Source of the DNA: Montifringilla adamsi
Taxonomy: Eukaryota > Chordata > Aves > Passeriformes > Passeridae
Assembly (NCBI GenBank): GCA_017590115.1
Contig: JAGGNK010015225.1
Coordinates: forward strand, 372,001-436,000
Length of the DNA: 64,000 bases
Direction: 5' to 3'
The notes beneath the pieces were generated by a model. It worked only from the letters and a program-made list of their open reading frames with translations, was not told the DNA's origin and did no database searches. The translations under genes and the position numbers were made by a program. Positions 46,408 to 57,655 of this stretch are shown here, in pieces. How positions within the stretch are numbered: position 1 is the stretch's first letter; the number at the start of each line of letters is the position of its first letter.

Positions 46408-48556
46408 CCTGAGGTAACCCGTGCAGACAGCCCTGGCAGAGCACCAGTCCCTGCAAAACAGTGATTATGTTGCAAAATAATCCCCAAATTTTAATCAGTT
46501 CTTAATTAAGAGGTGCCTCAGAACTAAAAGAGCACATAGCATTTAAATCCCTTGGTGCATTGCACCAAGAAATCATCCTCCTGTCTGCAATCCATGGAAG
46601 CCACAGCTTTCCAAGGGGGCAGATGAGTGAGTATTTCTCAAGCAGTTCTGAGGCCAACGTGACAGCACATTTAAATAACATTTACATAGGGCTGCTGAGA
46701 GATCTAGTTTTTGCTTTTCAGCCTACGAAATCAAATAAAGTGAACTTGACACAGAAAAGAAAAACCCTCCAGGATTTCCAAGCTCTGTAGAAAAGCACCA
46801 GGAGCATTTTGGGAAACCTGGCTTCAGAGCCAGATCTGCAGCCTAAGCTCAGGCATCTGGGAGCAGTTTCACTGGTGGGATATTGCAGTGAAAATTGTTT
46901 CAGCGAGAAAGTCAATGTAATACCAGAGGAAATAGAAGAATTGGTGTTGCTAAGCCTTTCAATTTGATCACATGTGTGTTTTGGATGTAAAGCCCCAGCT
47001 GCTGCAGTAATGGTGTGTCTTGGAGTTCCTAGAATTACACTGCAGTTGCAGCACGCTTGACTGCAGAGAAAAATGGCAAAATAGGACAACTTTCCCATCA
47101 GAAAGCAAATAAGTGTCTTGGGCAGGGTTTCAGCAGTGTCTTCAGAATAGGCAGTGACAAAACTTGAACAGGGGGAGGAGGAGATGCTGCCCTTGAGCAG
47201 CACATGGGGATCAACGCAGAGAAACCAAAGGGTCAGCTCTAACCCTGGACAGAAGTTTTAGCACCAGCCATCAGTCTGGGCATAAATATTAGCTTTCCAC
47301 TTGCCAGCTTCTTTAATTTGGAGGAAAAATTATCTATGATGGATGGAGAGAGGAAAGGAGAACTCTGAGGTGTTTTGGAAGTGGGATCTTCACTGTGCAA
47401 AGCCCACCTTCACCTGAGGGCTCTGCAGGAACACAGAGGAAAGCTGTCAGTGCCCTTTCATAAGGGCTTGCAGAGAAAGGTAGAGGCAAAACTCATTGAA
47501 ACAGAAGATTTTGGGAGACCACAGTGGGACAAAGTGTGTGGAACAAGGCACCTGAGCAAGATCATTCCAGAACACCCTGGGGTAGGGACAGAAAAGGAGT
47601 AACATTTTTATTCTCACTCCTTACCACCAGATTGCAGGGAATCTCCCTCTGCAAGACCTGGGAGCACTTCTGCTGCCAGGCAGGTCCTGGCAGAGCCACA
47701 TCCTCTCCCAGGTGCTGACAGGGCTGTGAGTTATGGGCTCTGTGTTGATGTGAGGCAAACACAGCCTGGGATGGATTCAATTTTTTATTTTTTTTTCCAC
47801 TCTGCAAAGGTATCAGCAAATTTTTTCTACTTGTTCAGTCTGGGAAAAGAGCTGCAGCTGAGAGCAGAGGGGCTCTCTGCAGCTCGGGGGGATGCAGAGC
47901 AATCCAGACAGCGTGGGAAAATCCTGGGAGTTACCCCGGAGAGAGGAGGAGGAGGAGGTGGCTGGGGGCAGGACATGGCCTTCCTTTACAGGAGGTCTCC
48001 GAGGGCGGGTTACACAAACATCTGCCAAGGGGGCTAGAGGAGAGCTGATCCTGCCTTGGGGGATGTCATGGACTCTGTGACCTTTCCAGGCCCCTTCCCA
48101 CCCTCTGGGGCTGCGGGCAGGGGGGAGTGTGTGCAATAAACCCCTTCTGGCTGTAGGGAAGGGCGTGTGTGGCTGTCCTTTCCTGGGTACAGGCAGCACC
48201 ACCCGAGTCCCACAGCTGGCTGAGACATGATTTGGGTGAACAAACTGGGGACTCATTGGTGTCTGCAGCCCTGCTCTGCTGCATTTTGTGCTTCTTTGCT
48301 GCACTATCCATAGATTTTGACCTGGAGAGGCTGGGCTGAGGCTTTCAAAGAGGGAGAACTGGGGTGAGGATGTCTTAATGTGCAAATATAAAATAAACTG
48401 GGGACCACTGCAGTTTCCCTGGGGTTGTGATCTCTGCTAGCTCCCAAGGATGGGCTGGGAATCGCCTCTGGATAACTTTGTGTGAATGGACAGCCAAAGC
48501 AGGACCAGGACACAAAGCAGAGCTGGAAATTGGGAGAAGTTTAGGTGCTGCCACCA

Positions 48557-48597
48557 AGGCTGAGTGACTTGACCAAGGTCATGCAGACTCATGATGC
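48557..48597 (+). mobile_element. Ancient MIR/L3-like fragment (tentative)
   Basis: 'ctgagtgacttgaccaaggt' plus 'catgcagactcatgatgc' parallels the classic 'gttaagtgacttgcccaaggtcacacag' core of MIR-type repeats. A sense CR1 follows directly. Confidence 0.45.
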
Positions 48598-48772
48598 AAT
48601 CCTGGAAAAGCTGTGGCTGCTCCTGGATCCCTGGAAGTGTCCAAGGCCAGGTTGGATAGGGCTTGGAGCAGCCTGATCCAGTGGAAGATGTCCCTGCCCA
48701 TGGCAGGGGGTTGGAACAGGATCATCTTTAAGGTCCCTTCCATCCCAAATCATTCTGTGGTTCTATAGTTAC
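48598..48772 (+). mobile_element. CR1 LINE fragment, sense, with 3' tail
   Basis: 'aaaagctgtggctgctcctg', 'gaagtgtccaaggccaggtt', 'gcccatggcagggggttgga' and 'atctttaaggtcccttccat', ending 'attctgtggttctatag'. Confidence 0.95.
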
Positions 48773-49510
48773 AGCCTTGTGATCAAGCAGACCTTTTTTA
48801 GGAGCCTCCAAATACTACAAAAGCCCTGATCAAAAATTGCCAAGGGTCTTAGGAACCCTTGGGACCTGTAGCAGCCATTAGAGAAACTTCTGCTGACTTC
48901 ACAAAATGGAAATATCCTTTAATTGCAGTGCTGGCTACGAGCAGCATCATCTCCTCTACATCAGCTGGGAGCACCCCTCAAACCAGCTGAGGGTGTCCCC
49001 TCGGAGGGATGACAGATCCAGGCTGTGCGTGTGCCCTGGGAGGGAAGGAACTCAGGGTGGAGCCCAGGGAAACCATCCCGGCTTCGTAGTGGTGATTAAA
49101 GCGAACATTGGATTAGAGCACCGGATCAGGTCAGATTAAACAATGAGGTCAGATGACGGAAAGGAGCCATCTGTGCCTTGTGGAGGGCTGGGGTTGCTCC
49201 AGGCATGGAGTGTGACCCGACATCCCACAGCCTGTCGCTGTCACCGGGGCCACCACTCCCTCCTGGCTGCAGCACGCAGCTCACTCCTGCAAGGAATGCT
49301 GTGGGAAGCAGCGCTCTGCCCAAATCTTATCAGCTCCTGATAGGGAAATACCCCCACTGTGGAAGGGGAGGGCATGTCTGCAGTCCCCTTCCCTGTCTCT
49401 GCTTCATCTGTCACCTGTGGAAGTCAGGGATGTGAGGCACGATGGAATGGAGCTTCCTCGGGCCACTGGGCTGGAGGGGTGGCAATGCCACCATGGCCAG
49501 GGCGTGTAGG
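48773..49510. other. Unique non-coding stretch
   Basis: Nothing recognised upstream of the minisatellite. Confidence 0.5.
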
Positions 49511-49943
49511 AATGGACAGGAGGGCCTTTGGAGGGTCCATCCCATGTAGGAATGGACAGGAGGGGCTTTGGAGGGTCCATCCTATGTAGGAATGGACAGG
49601 AGGGCCTTTGGACGGTCCATCCCATGTAGGAATGGACAGGAGGGGCTTTGGAGGGTTCATCCCATGTAGGAATGGACAGGAGGGGCTTTGGAGGGTTCAT
49701 CCCATGGAGGAATGGACAGGAGGGGCTTTGGAGGGTCCATCCCATGTAGGAATGGACAGGAGGGGCTTTGGAGGGTTCATCCCATGGAGGAATGGACAGG
49801 AGGGGCTTTGGAGGGTCCATCCCATGTAGGAATGGACAGGAGGGGCTTTGGAGGGTTCATCCCATGGAGGAATGGACAGGAGGGGCTTTGGAGGGTCCAT
49901 CCCATGGAGGAATGGACAGGAGGGGCTTTGGAGGGTCCATCCC
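49511..49943. repeat. 40 bp minisatellite, ~10.8 copies
   Basis: Units begin with 'aatggacaggaggggctttg' at 49511 and then every 40 bases exactly (49551, 49591 ... 49911); the last is partial. Only five sites vary: c/g in 'agggcctt', g/c in 'gagggt', c/t in 'ggtccat', c/t in 'cccatg' and t/g in 'atgtagg'. From 49671 onward two unit types alternate, giving an 80 bp higher-order repeat. Because 40 is not a multiple of 3 and the unit lacks stops, several frames on both strands stay open; these frames are artefacts. Confidence 0.98.
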
Positions 49944-50304
49944 CCTGTGTTCACTGTGAGAATGGGGGGCACAGAGTTGCAGAGGTGGGAGAAATACCTT
50001 CTTAAGGAACTTCTGCAGCTCCAGTTGCACTTTTCACCCTTGATTTACACCATGAGATGTTCCTTGGAGTCAAGAGGTCTTTTCTTTTTCCTGCCCCAGC
50101 CCTGAGCTCACAGTCTGGAAAGAGGTGCTTGATTTTAGAGAAGTTTTGCTACTTCCCCCTCAGCCTCCTGCAGCCCAGGCTCAACCCTGGTAGACAGTGG
50201 GAAGATGCTTCATGGAGTAGGGGGATTCTTTGCTCTGGATCTCCTTCCAATTAACTCTGCTAGAATTTATTTCTGTGTTTATCAGCCATCCCTGGTCCTT
50301 TCCA
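49944..50304. other. Unique non-coding stretch
   Basis: Nothing recognised between the minisatellite and a CR1. Confidence 0.5.
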
Positions 50305-50585
50305 TTTCATAGACTCATTTAGGTTGGAAAAGATCTTTAAGGTCATCAAGTCAAACCATCAACACAGCACCACCACTGTGTTCACCACTGAACCTTGTCC
50401 TCAAGGGCCTCATCCACAAGGTTTTGTAACACTTCCCAGGGTGGGGACACCACCACTTCCCTGGCCAGGCTGTTCCAATCCTTTACAACCCATTCCATGA
50501 TTTTTTCCCCCCAATATCTAACCTAAACCTTCCCTGGTGCAACCTGAGGTCATTTCCTCTCATCCTATCAGTTGGTACCTGGGTG
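50305..50585 (-). mobile_element. CR1 LINE fragment, antisense, with 3' tail
   Basis: 'catagactcatttaggttgg', 'aaaagatctttaaggtcatc', 'ttcaccactgaaccttgtcc', 'gacaccaccacttccctggc' and 'tttcctctcatcctatcagt' match the reverse complement of a CR1 subfamily distinct from most copies here. Confidence 0.92.
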
Positions 50586-51789
50586 ACATTTGTTGTCCCT
50601 CACTTGGTTCTCTGGTGTTTTTGCTCCAGGAAGAACTGCAGGGACTGGACCAAGCTACCTGAACACAACTGATGTCACTGGAGATGTCCCAGAGCACCTT
50701 CAGTGTCCACAGAGGAGTGGCAGATGTGGCACAAGACCATAGGAGACCTGCATCCTTTGAGGGGCACTTTGGTGTCTGGCCAGAGACCCTGGGGATCTCT
50801 GATGACACGAAGCCTGACTTAGAAAGTTAATAATTTAAATTATTTATTAAATTGCTCTGATATTAAATTACTATTTTAATGATTTTTAAACATTTATTTT
50901 CAGGATAGATTTAGGCCACACCAGGAGGAACTGTGGAGAGAGTGAGAAGCTGCAGATATCATACAACCGTCGTCTTCTTCCCCCATCCTTCCCATGGCCT
51001 AACGTTGATTTTTAAATGTTGGTGACAATTTAATTCCTTGTGTGTGCCGTTGACAGTTTTCTACTGTCATTAATCATAACGACCCTTGGCTGCTGGCAAG
51101 AGCTGATAGAGTCAGGCTGGAGTCTCCCAGGAAGCATCAGGGCGCTTCCAAAAACTCTGAATTAACAAAGACGGCAAAAACACTTCTCCAGAGGAAGGGG
51201 TGTGGAGAGGATCAGTCAGGACCTTCCCTTGGTGTCAGCAAAGTTAACCATGAGCTGTCCCCTGCCCTGTCCCTCTGTCCCTCTGCTCTCTCCCATTTTC
51301 AGCTGGGAACACGTCTGGCTGTTTGGAGCTCTGTTGCTGTGGGGATTATCGACCGCGAAGTGCGCTGGAAAAAGCCCTAATCTCCTTCCTGCCAAACTTT
51401 GTGCTTATCTGCAAACCAAAAAGGCCATGTTGGGTTCTTGCCTATTATTTTTTTCCCTTCTCTTTTAGGGCTTTGGTGATTTATGAGTTTACAGAGTTAC
51501 AGTTTTTTCTCTTTTCATTTGCCACCTCCTTTGGCACTGAGTGTGAGCCAGCTTCTCCTATATAGAGGAGGTCTCTCTGGAGGCCTGTGTGGCCTCAATG
51601 TGTCTTTGAGATGGTTTGAAGGAGCTTTAGATGCTTCCTAAAGCAGTACAGCTCCAGAGGCCTTTTCCTCACAGCCTTCACCTGGCCAAGGAGCCAGTGT
51701 GGGGAAGAGAAGGATTTGGGTATAGAAGCAGAAAAATTAACAGCTCTCCTTTGGTGTCAGGGGATGAAGGAAAATAGAAATCTTGGCTT
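50586..51789. other. Unique stretch with an AT-rich candidate regulatory segment
   Basis: From about 50820 to 51190 the DNA is AT-rich and free of interspersed repeats, with homeodomain-like cores ('gtcattaatcataac') beside a TGACAG motif (TALE-type). No alignment is available, so conservation is untested. Confidence 0.35.
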
Positions 51790-51960
51790 GCTTGCTGCTC
51801 AGAGAAGCTGTGGATTCCCATCCCTGGAAGTGTCGAAGACCAGGTTGGACAGGGCTTGGAGCAGCTTGGGACACTGGAAGGTGTCCCTGCACAAGGCAGG
51901 GAGTGGAACTGGATGAGCTTTAGGCCCCTTCCAACCCAAACCGTTCTGTGATTCTATAAA
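51790..51960 (+). mobile_element. CR1 LINE fragment, sense, with 3' tail
   Basis: 'gctcagagaagctgtggatt', 'accaggttggacagggcttg', 'actggaaggtgtccctgcac' and 'ccttccaacccaaaccgttc', ending 'tgtgattctata'. Confidence 0.95.
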
Positions 51961-52164
51961 AAACCATGGAGATGTTTGAGTCCTCATCCTTCAGCATGCA
52001 CAGGCACGAGAAGCCTGGGATCCCATCTGGGAATGGCTGCAGTGCACCAGAGAACAGAATGTGACCCTTCAGGACTCTGTCCCACCACCAACATCAGCAG
52101 CATCCTCCAGATACCCCTCCTCAGGAAGTGGGAGTGTCTGGGGAATGCCCATGCCTCACATGCC

Positions 52165-52628
52165 ATAGAATCATTATAGCTGGAAAAGGCCTCTGAGAGC
52201 ACTGAGCCATTCCCCCTTGCCCAGTCCCTCCAGGCCCTTGTCCAAAATCCCTCTCCAGCTCTCCTGAAGCCCCTTCAAAACCTTGTTCCACCCCCTGCCA
52301 TGGCTAGGGACACCTTTCACTATCCCAGGCTGCTCAAAGATCCATCCAACCTGACATTGAACATTTCCAGGGATGGGGCAGCCATAGCTGCTCTGGGCAC
52401 CCTGTGCCAGGGCCTCACCACCCTCACAACCAAGAATTCCTTCCCAATATCCCTCTGCCAGTGGGAAGCCAGTTCCCCTTGTGCTGGCACTCCAGGCCCT
52501 TGTCCAAAATCCCTCTCCAGCTCTTCTGGAGCCCCTTCAAGCACTGGAAAGGGCTCTAAGGTCTCCCTGGAGCCTTCTCTTCTCCAAGCTGAGCACTCCC
52601 AGCTCTCTCAGCCTGTCTGAGAAAGGTG
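52165..52628 (-). mobile_element. CR1 LINE fragment, antisense, rearranged
   Basis: Starts with the tail 'catagaatcattatagctgg', jumps to an upstream CR1 segment ('ggcccttgtccaaaatccct', 52232 onward), returns to the 3' region ('ccccctgccatggctaggga', ~52287) and proceeds normally to a second copy of the same upstream segment (52495 onward) and 'gagcactcccagctctctca'. The segment of ~50 bp at 52229-52280 is therefore repeated at 52492-52543. Confidence 0.93.
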
Positions 52629-53449
52629 GATGGAAATTTTTCAAGATCATTATTGAGAACTGGAAAAACCAAAGCAGGTAGTTGCCAGGCCCCTCTGCCA
52701 TGCCCTCTACTTTCCAAGGCATCACATCTCAGCAGCTGCCCTCTACCTGGCCATCCCTGCCTGTCCCTCACCTTACAAGCCCTGAGTGCAGGAGAAAACC
52801 CCTGGCCAGGCAGGAGCAGCTCAGACCTCCCAGGTCACTGTGAGCTGAGGGGAAGCTCTAACGCTCAGGGCAGCTTGGTTTGAACTTTGCTGGTGTCTCT
52901 CTTTCAAAGCACCTGGTGCTGCAGAGGCTCTGAGACCCCTTTCATCAGAGCCCTCGTGCTGCTTGCCACCCCTGCAGAAAGAACATTAACCTCTATACCA
53001 GCTTTGGGTTATTTTATCCCCTAAATCAAAAGGGTAGCACAGAGAGCTGCTGTGGCAGAGTTCTGCGTCCTCTTTGTCAGAAGATACTTCTGCATTGACC
53101 CTCACAGAAATTTCCTGTCACAGCATTGTAGATTCAAAGCAGTCCTCAGTGGGGTCACAGACTTGAAGGGACATCATAAAAAAAAAAGGGCAGAGGAATA
53201 AAGATATCTAGCAGCCGCTGTGATGGGCAGGCTGATGAATTGTCCTCCATGTCCTTCATGATGGTGACATAATAACCCATCAATTTGCTTTTTTCCCCTA
53301 TCACTCCAAATTTACCTGCTCTATGCTAACTTGGAGAACCCATTCAATATCATGCAGCACCTGTGAACACAGATAGGTCTTAGGCAGAAAATATTTCTTA
53401 AGTAGAAGTTGTTTTGTTTTTTAGTATAAACAAAGGTGCAAGGTTTATC
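52629..53449. other. Unique non-coding stretch
   Basis: Nothing recognised; short A-run at 53179-53188. Confidence 0.5.
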
Positions 53450-53845
53450 TTGACAGCCTGAGAGAAGTGGGGCTGTTGAGCATGGAGAAGAGAGAGGGCT
53501 TTGAGGAGACCTCAGTGTGGCCTTCCTGTACTTATAAAGGGTTATGGAAAGAGGGAAACTGAGTTTTCACAGGCAGATAGTGATAGGACAAGGGGAAACA
53601 TTTTCAAACAGGACATTTAGAATAGGTATCAGGAAGAAATTCTTCCCTACGAGGGTGGGCAGGCTCTGGCACAGGGTGCCCAGAGAAGCTGTGGTTGCCC
53701 CTGGATCCCTGGAAGTGTCCAAGGCCAGGCTGGATGGGGCTTGGAGCAGCCTGGGATAGTGGAAGATGTCCCTGCCCATGGCAGGAGGTGGGTTTGGATG
53801 ATCTTTAAGATCTCTTCCAACTCAAACCATTCTGGGATCCAGGCT
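53450..53845 (+). mobile_element. CR1 LINE fragment, sense, with 3' end
   Basis: 'gagagaagtggggctgttga', 'gcatggagaagagagagggc', 'gtgataggacaaggggaaac', 'ctggatccctggaagtgtcc' and 'gaagatgtccctgcccatgg', ending 'accattctgggatc'. Confidence 0.95.
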
Positions 53846-55489
53846 GATAAATGTCCTCCCACACAGATGAAGTGCAGGTAAGGTGGAAATCAAGGTGTCA
53901 TCTCTCTCGTTTGAGGCCCCAGACTGGATCAAAGGGAATGCCAGTATTCACCTTTCCATCACTCAGCCTTTCCTCCCACCCTGGAAATGTCTCCATGCCC
54001 CAGTCCCCTCTGGTTGAGCCATGGGGGTGTCAAGTAGGAGAGGTTTTCACAGCTCTTCTTTCATACTGAGCAAACCTTTCCTGGGGTGTCCTTAGCTAAC
54101 CTGCTTTTATCTCATCCCACATTTTCCCTCAGCGTGGTGTCAGGATAAGAGGACGAATTTCTCTGCAATAAACGGCCAATTCTTCTTTTACATATTTATC
54201 TTTTTGTGCCAGTTGCCTGACAATTTATTTCTTATTTGGATGGGTTGGCACCAGAATAAACCACACCCAGTTATCTCTGGGTTTGCAGAGAATGGATGCT
54301 CCCCTTTTCCCCCTCCTTCTTGCCAACGAATTAAAAGCACACCATCTTCTGATGCACAAATTGCTCTGTCAGATATAATGATTTTTATCCCAGCTCTTAA
54401 TTTGCTTAATATGTTAAGGCTGGTGCCAAATTCACTCCTGCTCCGATAGTCAATTGCTCATGTTCAAGCAAAGTGGGTGTAAATTGATAATCTTCCTGAT
54501 TAACTTGCTGGGACAGTCTGCAGAGCTGAGGCATTGGGGGATCAAGCTCAAGGCTTGAATTTTTGCACAAATTCAGCTTGCACAGGCTGTCAAGAGATGC
54601 TGTGATTGTTCATCAGGGTGGGCTCTGGTCTTTTTGGCCAACCCGCTGTGTTTGGGTTGTGGCAAGCCCAGGAGGATGCTGAGTGCTCTGCTAGATAAAT
54701 GCTCAGTCCATGGGAAAACACCACTTCTGTCTGGAGATGGGAAGGAAGAATTCTTCCAGAGGTTAATCCTATACACAGAGTTTTAGCACGACACGTCATA
54801 AAATTCTTTAAAGGAACTCCAGGGAGAAATCTGGGAGCAGCCCTTCAGGAGTGATCACAGAAACAAGTTCACTTCATGATGGTCACTGCTATTCCTGCTC
54901 TCCAGAGATTCTGACTGCAAGGCTGGCATCCTCACCCAGGGCTGCCAGCCTGGAGACAGCAGGGTTCTAACAGTGCTGCAGCCATGGGAAGAAACCACTC
55001 TGGCTCTTCCTGCTGCCCTCTGCTCTGGGAAAGCAGGTCCTTCACCTCCACTGGGTTGTGAGTGCACAAATCAAGAAGAGGACACAACCCAGGGCAAAAT
55101 ATGTGTGCAATTCAACGCCTTCAGTGGGATGTTCTCTCCCCACTCAGCAGTGACTCCAGCAAACAGCAGCTGATAAATCCGCTGCTGCCTCTGGGTTGCA
55201 AAAATCAGCTTTTATTTATCTGCTGTACGTGGTGGCTCTTGATGTAAGAGCCAGAAGAATGAGGTTTGTGCCTGTTGGAGATGACTTGGCCAGGAATTCA
55301 GTGTTACTCACACAGGACTCATCAGTCATTACAGTTATTTCATTTGTTTTAACCCCGTGCTTTCAGTGGTCACAGTTTGAGGTGTGGGAATACTTTCATC
55401 TCTGTCCTTAAGCAATGTTCCTGTAGCTCCAGGCATCCTTTTCAAAAGCCCTGTGATGATTTTAATTTTCTTTTTAATATAATAGAACG
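53846..55489. other. Unique stretch with an AT-rich candidate regulatory segment
   Basis: Between about 54080 and 54540 the DNA is free of interspersed repeats and dense in homeodomain-like and GATA-like cores ('acgaattaaaagc', 'cttaatttgcttaatatg', 'cagttatctctg', 'aattgataatcttcctgatt'). No open frame is convincing. Function is inferred only from composition. Confidence 0.35.
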
Positions 55490-55590
55490 ATATTTTATAG
55501 AATAATAGAACCATTTAGGTTGGAAGGCATCCTTAAGATCACCAAGTCCAACTGTTTGTACATCTCTCATTAAAAATCATCCAGCAGCCG
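55490..55590 (-). mobile_element. CR1 LINE 3' end fragment, antisense
   Basis: 'atagaataatagaaccattt', 'aggttggaaggcatccttaa' and 'gatcaccaagtccaactgtt' match the reverse-complemented tail of an older CR1 subfamily. Confidence 0.85.
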
Positions 55591-56131
55591 GTGTCACCAC
55601 AGCAATACTATCATCAAGGGATCTCAAACAAACTAAAGGGCCTTTTATCCTGGATTTGGGAAGATTTTTAACATGGGAAGGTGGAAGAGGCTGCCCTCGC
55701 GTGGTAGAATTCACAAAATATCCCTTTCTGGCTTTTCCCAAGTTTAGGGGATTCCCTGGGAAAGAGAAACTCTGGAGGGGCATTCCCTGGGTCACATCTG
55801 CATTTCATCCAGAGACACTGGGGATTCAAGAGGTGAGGAGGAACAGCCCTCTCCCAAAGTTAATCTAGGAAAGAAACACTCTGAATTAGTGTTGGTCAAA
55901 TTAAAACCAAAGAAAATTCCAACACAAAACCCCAAACCACGAACAAAAACATCAAAGAAGTTTCGCAAAGCAAAGCAAAATCACATCTCAGCAGGTGCTG
56001 CGATGAAGAAACACGTTTGGGTTTTTTTCCCCAAGGTATTGAAACTTTTGTGCAACCTCTGCCTTTTGCTGTGACCTTGCTGTGTCCTGCTGTACCCTTG
56101 AAAACAGACGTGGGAAAAACCTCCAAAAACC
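55591..56131. other. Unique non-coding stretch
   Basis: Nothing recognised apart from an A/C-rich patch near 55900-55980. Confidence 0.5.
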
Positions 56132-56320
56132 ACAGAACAGCAGAACAGTTTGGGTTGGATGGGACCTTAAAGAATCTCGTTCCAAGGGACACATTTAAAA
56201 CTCCATATTGAAGCCCTCTCCAACATGGTCTTGGACACTTCCAAGGATCCAGGGGCAGCCACAGCTTCTCTGGGCACCCAGTGCCAGGGCTTCACCACCC
56301 TCACAAGGCAGAAAATGCAG
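56132..56320 (-). mobile_element. CR1 LINE fragment, antisense, with 3' tail
   Basis: 'cacagaacagcagaacagtt', 'tgggttggatgggaccttaa', 'ggatccaggggcagccacag' and 'cagggcttcaccaccctcac' match the antisense CR1 3' region. Confidence 0.93.
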
Positions 56321-57374
56321 CCTTTGTTTGGAGAAAATTCAGTGGTGCCCCCAGCAGGAAGATGCCCATGGCATCCCCAGGCAGTTTTTTTGCTTATCAA
56401 GGTGGAGCAGCTTTTGTTCCTCTTCTTAGCACCCTTCTCCTGCCACGCTTTCCCCAAGGACATCTTCACGTTTTCTCCCTTCACTTCCAGCTGTGAGATC
56501 TCCAGAAGAGCAGGAGGTGCTGTCAGAGAGGAGCAGGGACACAGCTGTAGGAAAAGTGGTGGCAGCCACTCCTGCCTACAACCCCTGGCTCCTCGTGTGC
56601 TGATGGACATTGTCCTCTCCTCTCCTCGGTGACAATCCTGGATTGGGAAGCTGTAGGGAGAGATCTCAGCTGCTTCTTACACAGCAAGGTTCCTGTTCCT
56701 GTGCAGACATCCCTGGTGGGGGTAGATGGGGTGAAAAAACAGCACAGCTGAGTGCAGGAACCCTTCTGTGTCACATTCTGCTGTGGCTGATCCAGCTGAG
56801 GTCTTTGTAGGAGGAAAAGCTATGAGTTCTCCTCTGTAGAAATGAGGAATCAGCCAGGGATGAGCCTCTATCCATTGCACATCTGCAGGAAGTATGAAAG
56901 TCCTTAGAAATGGCAGAGCCAGGCCAGGTCTCCACTGGTTACCCTGGTGTGCTTGTAAGAGAAGCAGAATATCTTCATTTCACAGGTGGGGGAAACTGAG
57001 GCACGGGGGAAAGGCTTGCCCCATGATCTGTGAGGAAAACAAATAAGCCCTGAGGAGCTTGTTTGAAGATGTTGTAGTTATGGATTTTTGACTCTGTTGA
57101 GTTCACAGTGTTCCTTCCACTACACAACCCACACAAAGCTTTATTGCAGAAACATAAGTTGGCAAGTTTCCTGAACAACCCAGCAGGGCAAAACCCACCT
57201 GAAAGAACTTCCATTTTCCTGGGAATCTGCTCTAAAAAACTTTAAGACACTTTTTAATGATTAAACTAATTTACATGTGGATCCACAAGCAGCCAGGCGG
57301 GTACACCACGTCCTCTCAGACCCATGACATCATAGTGACATTAAATAAGAGCATTGCTGCTAATTCAGTCATGG
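56321..57374. other. Unique non-coding stretch with an old MIR-like core
   Basis: No gene recognised. The MIR-like core at 56970-57025 is listed separately. Confidence 0.5.
56970..57025 (+). mobile_element. Ancient MIR/L3-like core fragment
   Basis: 'catttcacaggtgggggaaa', 'ctgaggcacgggggaaagg' and 'cttgccccatgatctg' parallel the classic core 'ttttacagatggggaaactgaggc...gacttgcccaaggtca'. Confidence 0.55.
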
Positions 57375-57655
57375 TCTGAGTGATGCTGCCTGAGGCAATG
57401 GCTGGAGCTGTGCCAGAGGAAGTTCAGGTTGGATATCAGACAAAGTTTCTTCATCCAGAGGGTGGTGGGGCACTGGCCAGACGTCCCAGGGAACGGGCAC
57501 AGCCCCAAGGCTGCCAGAGCCCCAGGAGTGTTTGGACAACATTCCCAGGAATGCACAGGGTGGGATTGCTGGGGTGTCTGTGCAGGGCCAGGAGCTGGAC
57601 TGGATGATGTTTGTAGGTCTCCAATTCAGGATATTCTGTGATTTTATGGTTGCAA
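57375..57655 (+). mobile_element. CR1 LINE fragment, sense, with 3' tail
   Basis: 'gctgtgccagaggaagttca', 'ggttggatatcagacaaagt', 'gaatgcacagggtgggattg', 'ctgtgcagggccaggagctg' and 'tcaggatattctgtgatttt' give the full 3' region of the CR1 subfamily also seen at 20795 (sense) and 43303 (antisense). Confidence 0.95.

Larger units (their letters stand above)
46206..48556. other. Unique non-coding stretch
   Basis: No gene recognised. It contains the 32 bp duplication and the 17 bp inverted repeat listed separately. Minus-strand open frames of 161 and 190 codons (46718-47203, 47813-48385) show no known domain. Confidence 0.5.

Noticed and set aside
49404..50105. Repeat proteins encoded by the 40 bp minisatellite
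   Set aside because: Frames are open on both strands because the unit has few stops; no start, splice or conservation evidence.
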